From NCBI GenBank assembly GCA_001797675.1, contig MGQB01000001.1, positions 62,001-126,000 on the forward strand: a stretch of 64,000 bases of DNA. Direction: 5' to 3'. This DNA comes from Deltaproteobacteria bacterium RBG_13_43_22. GTDB lineage: Bacteria; Desulfobacterota; RBG-13-43-22. The number at the start of each line of letters is the position of its first letter. Within the stretch, counting starts at the first letter, position 1. A program made the position numbers and the translations under genes. Below are positions 42,674 through 52,141 of this stretch, in pieces. The notes under the pieces were generated by a model. That model did no database searches. It saw only the letters and a program-made list of their open reading frames with translations, and had not been told where the DNA came from.

Positions 42674-44044
42674 CTATTGCCTGTTGCCTGTTTTTCTTTT
42701 AAGCAGATTGGCCGCAATCAACAAGGGATCCCAAACCGGACTGAAAGGAGGGGCATAGGCCAGGTCTAACCTGGAAATGGCCTCCAGGGTCATCCCCTGA
42801 TGAAGGGCAACAGCCAGGACGTTGATCTTGCGGGCTTCTCCATCCCTTCCGATCCAATTGCCGCCAAGAAGTCGGCCTGATGATTGATCGGCCACGATCT
42901 TCAATAGAGTCGGACTGGCCCCCGGATAAACCCCCGCCCGGGAGGTGCCTTCCACAATCTGAGTTATTACCGGGAAACCCATTTTTTTGGCCTGAGCCTC
43001 ATTAATCCCGGCCATACCGATTTCCAGGCCGAAAATCTTCACACAGGCTGCCCCAACGATCCCATGAAATTCAGAATGGCCTCCCATGGCGTTTTCGCCG
43101 GCCACCCTCCCCTCCTTATTGGCCACATCTCCCAAAGGGACCAGGGTTGGTTGTCCGGTCACCCGGTGAAGTTTCTCACAGCAATCGCCGGCGGCCCAGA
43201 TATTGGGCTCACTGGTCTGCATCAGGGAGTTGACCTGAATCCCTCCGGATTTTCCAACGATAATCCCTGCTTCACGGGCTATCTCGGAGTTTGGGATTAC
43301 TCCAACCCCGACGAAAAAAAGATCGGCAGAAAAAACCCCTTGATCGGTCACTAATTGTTGGGCTTTTTGCCCGTCCGTTTCGAAAAACCGGGGTTGAACT
43401 TCACCCAAATAACGCACCCCGCGGTCTTCCAATTCCTTGACAATAATCGGCCCCAACTCCGGTTCCAACCCGCTGTAAGGAAATTTGCCCCGATAGAGGA
43501 GGGTGGTCTCGATCCCTCTATCCCGCAAGGCCTCGGCTACTTCCAGGGAAATATTACCGGCCCCGACAATCACCGCTTTTCGAGGATTATATCGGTCTAT
43601 AAAATTTCGAATCCTTAGGCCGTCCGACATCTCTTTTAAAGTGAAGATGTTCCGGGCCTCTTCTCCCGGGATACCAAGCTTTCGAGAACGGGCCCCGGTG
43701 GCCAGAATAAGTCTATCATAAGGAAGAAAAAATTTTCCCCCTGTATCCGAAGAGAAGACCCGCACCCGGTTTTTTTCGGGATCTATAGCTAGGACCTGGT
43801 GCTTAAGCTTGATTGCTATCCCCTGCTTCTCCTGGAATTCTTCCGGGGTCCTGGCGATTAACTTATTATGATCCTTGATTACATCCCCGATGTAATAGGG
43901 AAGGTCTCAGGCCCCATAGGAGATAAACTCCCCCTTTTCCAACAGAGTGATACCGGCCTTCGGGTCTTTTCTTCGAGCCGTACTGGCCGCTGTCGGACCG
44001 GCTGCTGATCCCCCTATGATGACCAACTTGAGTTCATTGCCCAA
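42674..44044 (-). CDS. CoA-disulfide-reductase-like flavoprotein, selenoprotein (in-frame TGA at 43909-43907)
   Basis: A 456-residue flavoprotein if the TGA is read through. A TTG start at 44044 follows GGGAGGGG. The FAD site IIGGSAAGPTAAS lies near the N-terminus. The TGA at 43909-43907 is residue 46, in FISYGA-U-DLPYYIGD, exactly where CoA-disulfide reductases have catalytic cysteine (SYGACGLPY). The frame is open on both sides, so selenocysteine is the simplest reading; a frame beginning only at 43765 would lose the FAD-binding N-terminus. A second nucleotide site (AVIVGAGNISLEVAEALRDRG), AAGDCCEK and a C-terminal dimer domain follow. There is no rhodanese domain. Expected activity is NAD(P)H-dependent reduction of a disulfide or persulfide, or of a peroxide. 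Neighbours give no further clue. Confidence 0.86.
43873..43904 (-). promoter_or_regulatory. Predicted bacterial SECIS element (CoA-disulfide-reductase-like gene)
   Basis: Read on the minus strand: ATTACATC (43896-43889), loop GGG (43888-43886) and GATGTAAT (43885-43878) form a perfect 8-bp stem, and the outer pair CCTT (43904-43901) and AAGG (43876-43873) close an internal bulge. The loop begins 18 bases after the TGA with G, the same geometry as at 5147-5177. Confidence 0.72.
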
Positions 44045-44152
44045 AGTTTTACCCCTCCCTTTGTTCGAAAATAGGGTTTAAGATTTTTAACTTCAACGCC
44101 TTTCACTTGAATCCTTTTTCAGGCCGCTTGGTGCCCTTGGGCATAAGGATTT

Positions 44153-45058
44153 TTAAAACAATTGTGAAACAGGGACCAGGCGAACCTTATCTTGCAACTC
44201 AGGAATTTTTGCCTTTATAGCCCGCAAGGTCTGAGGATAGGGATGACCGCAGGCCACGGCAAAGCCCCGTTCTTGAGCTAAACGAATCAGTCGCTCCAAT
44301 TGCAGTATAATGGCCTCTTCATTTAAGTTGTTGTCTATGAAAATATCCCGTTGAACAGCCTTAACCCCCAATTGGGACGCCACAAAAAGGATGACGGTTT
44401 GGGGGGTAGTCCTACTGTCAAGAAAAAACAGCTTTCTTTCCTTGATCATCCTTAACACAAGGGCTATTTTATCCCGGTCCTCGGTAAAACGGGACCCCAT
44501 GTGATTATTAACCCCGGACACCTGGGGGAAGGCATCAAGGTCATTTTTTAAAATATTCAGAATTTCTTCATCTGACATATGGGTCAAAAGGGTCTTTGGT
44601 CCGGGATTGATTTGTGGAAAACCATTGGGTTCCATAGGCAGGTGGAGCAGGGTTTCTTTTCCCTTTTGAAAGGCCTGTTGGACCATTTCCTTGGAAAAGG
44701 GGGCCTGGGGCAAAAAAGATAAGGTCAGTGGAAACTCTAACTCAATGAAATCCAAGGTCAACTGCTTTTGGTAACCCAGATCATCGATCACAATGGCAAC
44801 CCTAGGAAGACCATTGGTCTCCGGATGAATACGCCTGGTGAAGCGTTCCGGTTTAATGGGGGGACTTATTTCTTGATGATTTTTTTCTTCATAAAGAGGA
44901 GGCTTCGGAGTCGGCTTTCTTTTTTCCGGTTTCCAGGACCACCCGATATAGACTGCCCCGAAGGCCAGAGCCAACCCCACCACCCATATCCAAATAACCA
45001 CCCCACAGCCCCCTTTTTTTTCTGGGGTAGGATACTGCGAGGATCTCCGTCCGGACAC
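44153..45058 (-). CDS. Divergent polysaccharide deacetylase family protein
   Basis: A 301-residue membrane-anchored protein beginning with GTG. It has a single N-terminal membrane segment (VIWIWVVGLALAFGAVYIGWS) and a proline-rich linker, then the domain of divergent polysaccharide deacetylases: VAIVIDDLGYQKQLTLDFIELEFPLTLSFLPQAP, HLPMEPNG and GVNNHMGSRFTED. The domain should act in the periplasm on a glycan, perhaps peptidoglycan. It lies eight bases after the S41 peptidase gene, and this pairing of peptidase with divergent deacetylase is common in proteobacteria (with an amidase activator nearby in some). Confidence 0.9.
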   Translation of the reverse strand: MSGRRSSQYPTPEKKGGCGVVIWIWVVGLALAFGAVYIGWSWKPEKRKPTPKPPLYEEKNHQEISPPIKPERFTRRIHPETNGLPRVAIVIDDLGYQKQLTLDFIELEFPLTLSFLPQAPFSKEMVQQAFQKGKETLLHLPMEPNGFPQINPGPKTLLTHMSDEEILNILKNDLDAFPQVSGVNNHMGSRFTEDRDKIALVLRMIKERKLFFLDSRTTPQTVILFVASQLGVKAVQRDIFIDNNLNEEAIILQLERLIRLAQERGFAVACGHPYPQTLRAIKAKIPELQDKVRLVPVSQLF

Positions 45059-45066
45059 CAGAAACC

Positions 45067-46404
45067 TTATGGGTTTGTGTTTTTGAAGACCTGGGAGAAG
45101 ACACTCCAGCTTTTTAATAGCTGTAGGGCGCTGGCCAATTGAGGATCATCTCCACGTTCTTCGGCAAACTGTTTCCCGTTAATCGACTGGGATTCAGGAC
45201 CCGGTTCTTTCCCCTTTTCTTCGTCTTCCATGTGCCGTTCCAGATCTTTCTCACGAAGAGCTTTAGGTTCCCGTTCCGGGGAGTCACCTTTTCTCAAGAC
45301 TTTACCTTTAATGAGGATGTCGGGTGTTATCCCTTTGGCCTGGATGGAACGGCCACTGGGGGTGAAATAGCGGGCAGTAGTTAATTTAATACCGGAGTTG
45401 TCCTCCAGGGGGATAATGGTCTGGACCGATCCTTTCCCAAAAGTGGGGGTGCCTAATATAATTGCCCTTTTTTGATCCTGCAGGGCCCCGGCCACGATTT
45501 CCGAGGCGCTGGCACTCCCCTCATTGACCAGGACCACCAATGGATAGCTACGAGGAATCTTGTTGGAATGAGCGTTGAATTTATGATTCTGTTCCTTGGT
45601 CCGTCCCTGGATAGAGACAATCAGACCCGATTCTAAAAATTCATCGGCGACTTTGACCGCTTCATTCAATAATCCGCCCGGATCATTTCGAAGGTCAATA
45701 ACCAGTCCTTTCAAACCATTTTTGCCGGTTGACTCTAATTTTTTTAGGGCAACCTGAAAGTCTTCACTGGTTTTTTCTTGAAAGGTGCTGATCCGGACGT
45801 AGCCGTAGCCTTCTTCGAGCATCTTTGATTTGACGCTTTTGAGCGGGATGACTTCACGGACGATGGTATATTTTTGAGGTTCCTTGATCCCTTCATGGAG
45901 AATAAGTAAGATGACCTTAGTCCCTTTCTGACCCCGGATCAATCGGACGGCATCGTTCAACGTCATGTTTTTGGTGTTTTTTTCACCAATTTGCAGGATT
46001 TTATCTCCAGGGAGCAGTCCGGCTTTATCGGCTGGGGTTCCTTCGATTGGAGAGACTACGGTTAACATCCCATCCTTTAAGGTGATTTCGATCCCGATCC
46101 CGCTGAATATTCCTGAGGTTTCGATTTCCAATTCCTTGAATTCTTCGGGGGAGAGAAAAGTGGAATGAGGATCCAGGGTATTCATCATCCCCCGGATGGC
46201 CCCATAGATTAGATCTTTGGAGTCTTTCTCTTCCACATATTTTTTCTGAATTTCATTCAGGGCCTCACTAAAGATCTTGATCTTAGGGAAGGTCTTCTCC
46301 ATATCGGCGGCATTGATACCCTCCTTGGGGTTATCCACCAAAAAGAAAAAAGCCATCACCAAAACGAATAGCCCTAAATATTTGACTTTACAGGTTCCTT
46401 TCAT
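45067..46404 (-). CDS. S41 family C-terminal processing peptidase
   Basis: A 445-residue exported protease of the CtpA/Prc type. A signal or anchor segment is near the N-terminus (YLGLFVLVMAFFFLV). A PDZ domain follows (GIGIEITLKDGMLTVVSPIEGTPADKAGLLPGDKILQIG), then the catalytic domain with the serine in VNEGSASASEIVAGAL and the lysine in GTPTFGKGSVQ. It ends with a low-complexity charged tail (EREPKALREKDLERHMEDEEKGKE). It trims C-termini of periplasmic or envelope proteins. It is co-directional with the deacetylase gene, eight bases apart. Confidence 0.95.
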   Translation of the reverse strand: MKGTCKVKYLGLFVLVMAFFFLVDNPKEGINAADMEKTFPKIKIFSEALNEIQKKYVEEKDSKDLIYGAIRGMMNTLDPHSTFLSPEEFKELEIETSGIFSGIGIEITLKDGMLTVVSPIEGTPADKAGLLPGDKILQIGEKNTKNMTLNDAVRLIRGQKGTKVILLILHEGIKEPQKYTIVREVIPLKSVKSKMLEEGYGYVRISTFQEKTSEDFQVALKKLESTGKNGLKGLVIDLRNDPGGLLNEAVKVADEFLESGLIVSIQGRTKEQNHKFNAHSNKIPRSYPLVVLVNEGSASASEIVAGALQDQKRAIILGTPTFGKGSVQTIIPLEDNSGIKLTTARYFTPSGRSIQAKGITPDILIKGKVLRKGDSPEREPKALREKDLERHMEDEEKGKEPGPESQSINGKQFAEERGDDPQLASALQLLKSWSVFSQVFKNTNP

Positions 46405-47009
46405 TGTTCCCCCAATAAATAATGATTAACTACCCATGCCCATTGGGCAAATGATGTATGAAAAAGGATTCATTTTCATAATTCGTGAAGCGCGCTGCAC
46501 CCGGGAAGGTAAGTTTAATTTCTTGTTCCTTTTATTGCTTTTCTCATCAAATAATCATTATAGTCCGTTCCCTATTAAGTCAAGTTATTTCTGTCATTTT
46601 TCCCATAAAAGGAGGATAAAAATTGAACTTTCAGTTGACTTTTTAACTTTTAATATTTCTTTCGGGACAGGTCGTCCATTTATCAACCTCTTCCCTTTAA
46701 ATTCGACTCCAATTCATCTAATCTCCTTCATTCACATTCACCAACCCCCAGGTTACTCCCCCGCATCCACCTATTTTTTCCTTGACTCTTATTTCCGCCC
46801 TATTTTATACTCGGCCATCCAAAACAAGTTCTTTTTAAGCATCTGTTTTTTAGTTTGACAATCCTTCCATTTTTATTTGGAAGACAAAGTTGTTAACTTT
46901 AACGACCGAAAGCTTATGGACCCGAGCCTCCCAGACTCGCATAATTTAACTTGTAGTAAAATTGAAGGATTAAATCAATTCATTCCCTCTCAGGGTAAGT
47001 CGGACAGAT
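46405..47009. other. Intergenic region upstream of mgtE
   Basis: About 600 bases between the divergent S41 peptidase and mgtE genes, with no gene supported. It holds a promoter-like element at 46782-46811. An open frame over 46436-46858 has low-complexity hydrophobic sequence and no ribosome site. No M-box magnesium riboswitch signature was found. Confidence 0.6.
46782..46811 (+). promoter_or_regulatory. Promoter-like repeat upstream of mgtE
   Basis: TTGACT at 46782-46787 and TATACT at 46806-46811 with an 18-base spacer, flanked by CC before and CTC after as in the elements at 1857 and 3855. The next start codon is 198 bases away, so if active it would give a long leader. Confidence 0.5.
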
Positions 47010-48371
47010 ATGAACGAACGGGGATACCAACTGCTACAGGAAACTATCGAACGGCTGCTGCGCCGCAATGCCTATTTGCATCTAAACAAGGTCCTCAAGA
47101 AAACACATCCGGCCGATATTGCCCATCTTTTGACCCTGCTTAACGAACGTTCCGCCCGTAACGTCTTCGAACACCTGCCTGAAAAAGAAATAGCGGCCAA
47201 TGTCCTATCGGAATTGGAACCAGTATTTCGTAGCGGTTTTCTTCAGGAACTGGAAGTCAACCGTCTGGTTGAAATCCTCTCCGTCATGGCCGATGACGAC
47301 ACGGCCGATCTCCTGGCCGACCTGCCTGAAGAACGCCGCCAGGAAATCCTGGGACTCCTTTCAGCCGAACACACCGAAGATGTATCCGAACTGCTGGCTT
47401 ATCCGGAAGGCACAGCCGGCCGGATTATGACCACAGATTTTCTGGTTCTCCCCAAAACCCTGAGCGCTCAGAATGCAATCCAGGAAGTTCGTAAGGCTGC
47501 AGAAAAAGAGATGGTCTTTTACCTATACGTGACCGATGAAGAAGGCCGCCTTTCCGGTGTGCTCTCCCTGCGCCAACTCGTCACCGCACCGGATTATACG
47601 CCGCTGGAAAAAATTATGACCCAGGATGTTGTAAAGGTAAACGTGACCACCGATCAGGAGGAGGTGGCCCGCATGGTCTCCCGTTACAATCTCCTGGCAA
47701 TCCCGGTAGTTGACCACAGCAACCTCCTGGTCGGAATCATCACCGTAGATGATGTGATCGACGTAATCCGGGAAGAAGCCGCTGAGGATATGCTCAAAAT
47801 GGCCGGCACCTCAGGGGAGGAAATCAACTACTACTCCTCTGTCTGGAAAAACGCCAAAGCACGCCTACCCTGGTTATTTGCCTCTTGGATCGGGGGAATC
47901 ATTGCCATGAATGTCATTGGGGCCTTCAGTTCAGGATTCAGCAACCGGATCGCCGTATTTGCCATCCTGGCCACTTTTATCCCCGTCGTTAATGGTATGG
48001 GGGGAAACGTTGGAACTCAGAGTCTATCGATCATCGTTCGTGGTCTGGCAACCGGGCGGGTGGATAGCAAGTCGATCTGGAGGGAAATTTTCAGGGAATC
48101 AAGAGTCGGCCTGCTGCTGGGGGTTACCTATGGTATTCTACTGGCACTGGCCGGTATTGTATTCACCCGGGAAGGTTATGTGGGGGTGGTGGCCGGGATC
48201 GCTATGTGTGTCAACATGATCCTGGCCTCGGTGTTGGGTACCTTCCTCCCTTTGATTGCCGCCAAATTCAAGATCGACCCGGCCGTGGCCTCCGGCCCTT
48301 TCATCGCAACCAGTATTGATGTAGTCGGTGCCACGATTTTTTTCCTCATCGCTTATGTGTTGTTAGTTTAA
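47010..48371 (+). CDS. mgtE: Magnesium transporter
   Basis: A 453-residue inner-membrane channel. The N-terminal helical domain (LLRRNAYLHLNKVLKKTHPADIAHLLTLL, DDTADLLADLPEERRQEIL) is followed by two CBS units (about 135-255, MTQDVVKVNVTTDQEEVARMV) that sense Mg2+, and five membrane helices (ARLPWLFASWIGGIIAMNVIGAF to FIATSIDVVGATIFFLIAYVLL) with GGNVGTQSLSIIVRGLATG in the pore region. The start at 47010 gives the normal N-terminus, though the ribosome site is weak. It appears monocistronic. Confidence 0.96.
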   Translation: MNERGYQLLQETIERLLRRNAYLHLNKVLKKTHPADIAHLLTLLNERSARNVFEHLPEKEIAANVLSELEPVFRSGFLQELEVNRLVEILSVMADDDTADLLADLPEERRQEILGLLSAEHTEDVSELLAYPEGTAGRIMTTDFLVLPKTLSAQNAIQEVRKAAEKEMVFYLYVTDEEGRLSGVLSLRQLVTAPDYTPLEKIMTQDVVKVNVTTDQEEVARMVSRYNLLAIPVVDHSNLLVGIITVDDVIDVIREEAAEDMLKMAGTSGEEINYYSSVWKNAKARLPWLFASWIGGIIAMNVIGAFSSGFSNRIAVFAILATFIPVVNGMGGNVGTQSLSIIVRGLATGRVDSKSIWREIFRESRVGLLLGVTYGILLALAGIVFTREGYVGVVAGIAMCVNMILASVLGTFLPLIAAKFKIDPAVASGPFIATSIDVVGATIFFLIAYVLLV

Positions 48372-48422
48372 CTACTCATATATAGGCCTAAAATAATATA
48401 TCGATCCCCTTTTTCTCCTCCG

Positions 48423-49031
48423 TTAAAAAACCGTAAAGTCATATTCCGCTAAGAATTTTCCATCCAAAAACAGCTGGGCCTTCCATGGACCGATAAAATT
48501 TCTTTCAAAGGGAGAAATATTCAGAAGACCTTTGGTAAAAGACAAATAGGCCCAGGATATATAGTTCGGGATTTTAGATGAAATTTTTTCCTTGATTCGG
48601 ACGGTTTCCTGAATCTTTTTATCCGGCCTAATCCATAGGACCTTTATTTCATGGGCCCCTTGAAGACCCGTCCAAACGGTATATAAATAGATTCGATCGT
48701 TTCTTGAAAAAGAAGCGATTGGAATCAGTCGGTTCAGATCTTTGGTCAGGATAGAATGAAAGGTAGGGCCTTTGGTTTGAGCCGGGGTTCCAAGAGCTTT
48801 TTGTTCACCAACCAGGGCCGGAGCTGGTTCCATGGCTTTTTTTTCAGCCACAGGAGGAACTGACGGAGCCTTTTCTTTTTTTTTGCAACTCAGGGCTAAA
48901 GAAAAAAATACCAACAACATTACGACCAGCAGGAATCCCCTAAAGCACAAGGTTTGCGGATTTACCTTGAACCTTGAACCTCCTGCAGGCCCGCAGGCCT
49001 TGAATCTCTGATCCCTTGAATCCTTTTTCAT
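48423..49031 (-). CDS. Putative lipoprotein of unknown function
   Basis: A protein of about 202 residues using the ATG at 49031; a TTG at 48950 would give a clean lipoprotein signal (CFRGFLLVVMLLVFFSLALSC with a LALSC lipobox) and may be the true start, because the 30 residues before it come from a repeat-like stretch. After the cysteine comes a lysine-rich segment, then a proline/alanine linker and a globular domain: ILTKDLNRLIPIASFSRNDRIYLYTVWTGLQGAHEIKVLWIRPD, then ISWAYLSFTKGLL and PWKAQLFLDGKFLAEYDFTVF. That domain is similar to DUF2914-like modules but I cannot be sure. It follows the GT2 gene on the same strand by 31 bases. Confidence 0.75.
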   Translation of the reverse strand: MKKDSRDQRFKACGPAGGSRFKVNPQTLCFRGFLLVVMLLVFFSLALSCKKKEKAPSVPPVAEKKAMEPAPALVGEQKALGTPAQTKGPTFHSILTKDLNRLIPIASFSRNDRIYLYTVWTGLQGAHEIKVLWIRPDKKIQETVRIKEKISSKIPNYISWAYLSFTKGLLNISPFERNFIGPWKAQLFLDGKFLAEYDFTVF

Positions 49032-49062
49032 ACTGGTGACACCCCAAAGGGGTATGTATTTA

Positions 49063-50019
49063 TTATGGGGTCTCTTTCTCGGGTTCAACGATCTCTTTGA
49101 TGTAATAAATCGGTTTCCCTTGAGATTCGTGATAGGTTCGGACCTGAAGTTCCCCCAAAAGACCCATGCTGATAAACTGAATCCCGATAAAAATTAAAAG
49201 AACGGCCAAGAGAAGGATCGGGCGGTTTGCTAAAGGTATGGCGAAAAATAACCGTTGCACGGTTAAATAACAGGCCAATCCTAAGCCAGCCAGACCCGAC
49301 AAGATCCCCCAAAGCCCAAAAACATGGATGGGTCGGGTGGAATAGGTCAATAAAAACTTAACGGTTATCAGATCCAACAGGACTCGGATGGTCCTGGAAA
49401 TCCCGTACTTGGAACGACCGAATTTACGGGCCCGGTGGTTAACCGGTATCTCGGCAATGGTCACCCCCATCCAACTGGCAATGGCCGGGATAAAACGATG
49501 CATCTCGCCATACAATCGGATGTGTTTGGCGACCTCCTTTTTAAAAGCCTTTAACGTACATCCATAATCATGAAGCTTGACACCGGTGACCCAGGAGATC
49601 ATCTTGTTGGCTATTAGGGAAGGAAGACGCCTGGAAAAAAAAGGATCCTTCCGTTTTTCCCGCCATCCGCTGACAATATCGTATCCTTCTTTTATCTTGG
49701 CGACCAGGGCGGGGATATCCTTGGGGTCGTTTTGAAGATCACCGTCCATGGTAATGATAACCTCCCCCTCGGCCGAATCAAAACCGGCCGAAAGGGCCGC
49801 CGTCTGCCCAAAATTTTTTCTAAGGCGCACCACTTTGATATGATTGCGCTGTTTAGCTTCTTCCTTTAAGAGAGAAAAGGTTTCGTCACTGCTCCCGTCA
49901 TCGATGGCTAAAATTTCCCACGATAATTTCGAGTCTTGGAGGGTTTGGACCAGTTCAGCGAAAACAACCGAAATATTTCGGGCTTCATTAAAAAAAGGAA
50001 TAATTACCGAGAGGTCCAA
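49063..50019 (-). CDS. Family 2 glycosyltransferase with C-terminal membrane helices
   Basis: A 318-residue protein starting with TTG (LDLSVIIPFFNEA after the start). The catalytic domain has VIIPFFNEARN, DDGSSDET and the DxD-type TMDGDLQNDP, then GWREKRKDP and the FRR-like region; the last 90 residues hold two membrane segments (GILSGLAGLGLACYLTVQ, LLAVLLIFIGIQFISMGLLGE). It resembles polyprenyl-phosphate mannose/glucose/undecaprenyl-phosphate sugar transferases (DPMS/ArnC type). It would load sugars on a lipid carrier. It begins a two-gene minus-strand run with the lipoprotein gene. Confidence 0.93.
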   Translation of the reverse strand: MDLSVIIPFFNEARNISVVFAELVQTLQDSKLSWEILAIDDGSSDETFSLLKEEAKQRNHIKVVRLRKNFGQTAALSAGFDSAEGEVIITMDGDLQNDPKDIPALVAKIKEGYDIVSGWREKRKDPFFSRRLPSLIANKMISWVTGVKLHDYGCTLKAFKKEVAKHIRLYGEMHRFIPAIASWMGVTIAEIPVNHRARKFGRSKYGISRTIRVLLDLITVKFLLTYSTRPIHVFGLWGILSGLAGLGLACYLTVQRLFFAIPLANRPILLLAVLLIFIGIQFISMGLLGELQVRTYHESQGKPIYYIKEIVEPEKETP

Positions 50020-50269
50020 ATTACTTTCCTATTTCTCTAATAGTATTGTTAAGTTACTTAATAATTCTGCAAATTAGAGGGTTTACAGCCAAAAGTCAAG
50101 GTTTATTTGGCGGGTTTTTTATAGAGCGGACGGCCGTTAGCCTATCGTATTCAGTTTAAGCGGTTATTTTGGGTCGTTTTTGCCGAATGCTGAAAGCGGT
50201 TCACTGATAGCACTTTTCCAAAAACATTTTTTCCGGATGAATAAAAACAAGTCTCTCATTCTTCATTGC

Positions 50270-51241
50270 TTACTTTTTTCGGATCGATTTGCCGAATAAT
50301 CCTTTCGGTGTCCAAACAATGACCACAGCCAAAAGAATTCCGAAAAAAAGTTTATGTCCGGTTTCAAAAAATTGTTTAAAAATGAATTCATCCAACCCGG
50401 TAATCAGCAAGGCTCCAATGCTGGGTCCGATCAATGTGCCCATCCCCCCGAAGAGAGAAGCGACGATAGGCATGACCGACCACGAGCCGTCGAAGGCTGA
50501 GTCGGGACTTAGAAAGTGGACATAGTGGGCATAAAAAGCCCCCATCAAGGCTGTACAAAAGGCGGAAACCATCAGGGTTAATAGTTTGGTCCGGAATACG
50601 GGAACCCCGATCCCGGCGGCGGTTTCTTCATCCCCATGTACGGCCGACATGGCCAGGCCGGTATTTGAATGACGCAGAAAATAAATCACCAGATAAATGG
50701 CCAACATCAAAAAGGCCGCCAGATAGTAATTGGTTGTTCGGGAGACAAAAAAATCCAGGGTCATACTTCCGATTCTAATAGCCGGCAAGGCGGGAATATT
50801 AAACAGGCCCTGAGAACCGTCAGTCAGCCAAGTTAGGTTTAAGGTCAGCAACTTGACCACTTCCGCAAAACCCAGAATCGATAAGGCGAAATATGGGCCG
50901 CGGAGTCGAAAGGCCGGAGTACCGATGATGATAGCCCCCATAACCCCAAAGAAGGCGGCGATGATCATGGCCCCGAAAGGGTTCCACCCGGCCTTGAGCA
51001 CCAGCAAGGAGGACCCATAGGCCCCAATGCCGAAAAAAGCCGCATGACCAAAAGAAACCTGGCCACAAACCCCGGCTAATAAATTCCAAGATAAAGAAAC
51101 GGCTCCCAATATAAGGGCGATAATAAAAATACTCAGATAATAAGGATTGAAGGAAAGGACGACAGGCAGGATCAGCACAAAACCAAAGGTCAGGAACGCT
51201 GCTGTTTTTTCAGTTATTTGGAAAAAATTGCCCAGTTTCAT
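50270..51241 (-). CDS. livM: Branched-chain amino acid-type ABC permease
   Basis: A 323-residue permease with about ten membrane segments. Typical stretches are LSWNLLAGVCGQVSFGHAAFFGIGAYGSSLLVLK and SHVHGDEETAAGIGVPVFRTKL-like sequence (AMSAVHGDEETAAGIGV) before LMVSAFCTALMGAFYAHYVHFLSP. It joins LivH and the LivG/LivF ATPases to import branched-chain amino acids or related ligands (aromatic acids, urea, amides are also seen in this family). It starts directly at the end of livH with no gap. Confidence 0.95.
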   Translation of the reverse strand: MKLGNFFQITEKTAAFLTFGFVLILPVVLSFNPYYLSIFIIALILGAVSLSWNLLAGVCGQVSFGHAAFFGIGAYGSSLLVLKAGWNPFGAMIIAAFFGVMGAIIIGTPAFRLRGPYFALSILGFAEVVKLLTLNLTWLTDGSQGLFNIPALPAIRIGSMTLDFFVSRTTNYYLAAFLMLAIYLVIYFLRHSNTGLAMSAVHGDEETAAGIGVPVFRTKLLTLMVSAFCTALMGAFYAHYVHFLSPDSAFDGSWSVMPIVASLFGGMGTLIGPSIGALLITGLDEFIFKQFFETGHKLFFGILLAVVIVWTPKGLFGKSIRKK

Positions 51242-52114
51242 TTAACCTCTCTTTCCAAATAAACCGGAAGGTCTAGCCAGCAGGATAACCAAAAAAAGGG
51301 TGAAGCCGAATAACTCCCGAAAGGATGAGCTGACAAAGGTTACCGTTAAGGCCTCCCCCACACCCAGCATCATTCCGGCCACAATTAACCCTGGAATAGA
51401 ACCCACTCCGGCTAAAACAGTCAGAATAAAGGCCTTAACCGTAATATGGAGGCCGGTATTAGGACTGACGAAAGACAACATGCCCAGCAAGGGACCGCCC
51501 AACCCGGCCAAAGCCCCGCCAATACTAAAAGCCAAGAGATCGACCCGTTCCACATTAATCCCCGACAAGGCCGCAGCATCCCTATCGATGGCCGTAATCC
51601 GAATCGCTTTCCCTGTTTTTGTCCGGCGCAGAAACAGATGGAGAAAAAAAACGGCGGCAAAGGATATGACGAAGGTTACTATTTCGCCCAAACTGATGTA
51701 AATTCCACCAAGATGTACGGGGTCTTCCATCCAATGGACACTGATACTACGAAGATCGGCTGACCAGAGCTGAAGATATAGGTTGGAAAGAAAGATCCCG
51801 ATACCGAAAGTCAGGATCAAGGTATTTAATTCCACCGTGGTACGAATCCGTTCGATAAAAATTCGATAACTCAGGAAAGAAGTCCCACCGGCCAAAAGGG
51901 CAGCAACCGGTAAGGCCATGAGAGGGTTAACACCCCATTTAACCAACAACCAATAAGCAATATAACCGCCCAAGACCAGAAACTCTCCATGGGCCATATT
52001 GATGATTTGCATGATCCCAAAGACAAAGGCCAGGCCTAAACTGTAAAGGGCGTAATTCCCCCCCTCCAAGAGGCCGGAGAGTATGGACTGGATGATGGTG
52101 TTATAGGAGATCAC
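51242..52114 (-). CDS. livH: Branched-chain amino acid-type ABC permease
   Basis: A 290-residue permease with a GTG start. It shows GLLEGGNYALYSLGLAFVFGIMQIINMAHGEFLVLGGYIAYWL and AIDRDAAALSGINVERVDLLAFSIGGALAGLGGPLLG, the usual LivH features, with seven or eight membrane helices. It is followed immediately by livM and preceded by livK after a 116-base gap with a hairpin. The permease pair likely forms a heterodimer. Confidence 0.95.
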   Translation of the reverse strand: MISYNTIIQSILSGLLEGGNYALYSLGLAFVFGIMQIINMAHGEFLVLGGYIAYWLLVKWGVNPLMALPVAALLAGGTSFLSYRIFIERIRTTVELNTLILTFGIGIFLSNLYLQLWSADLRSISVHWMEDPVHLGGIYISLGEIVTFVISFAAVFFLHLFLRRTKTGKAIRITAIDRDAAALSGINVERVDLLAFSIGGALAGLGGPLLGMLSFVSPNTGLHITVKAFILTVLAGVGSIPGLIVAGMMLGVGEALTVTFVSSSFRELFGFTLFLVILLARPSGLFGKRG

Positions 52115-52141
52115 AATATTTTCCTAAACGGTAACTCCTTG

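Noticed and set aside
42674-43765. A shorter flavoprotein beginning at the ATG at 43765
   Set aside because: This would lack the FAD-binding N-terminus and active-site region, which are intact in the same frame upstream of the TGA.
46436-46858. Open frame of 140 codons upstream of mgtE
   Set aside because: Low-complexity hydrophobic sequence over A/T-rich DNA and a promoter-like repeat; no ribosome site.
46812-47009. Mg2+ riboswitch (M-box) in the mgtE leader
   Set aside because: The conserved core sequence of the M-box was not found in the leader, despite its suitable length.
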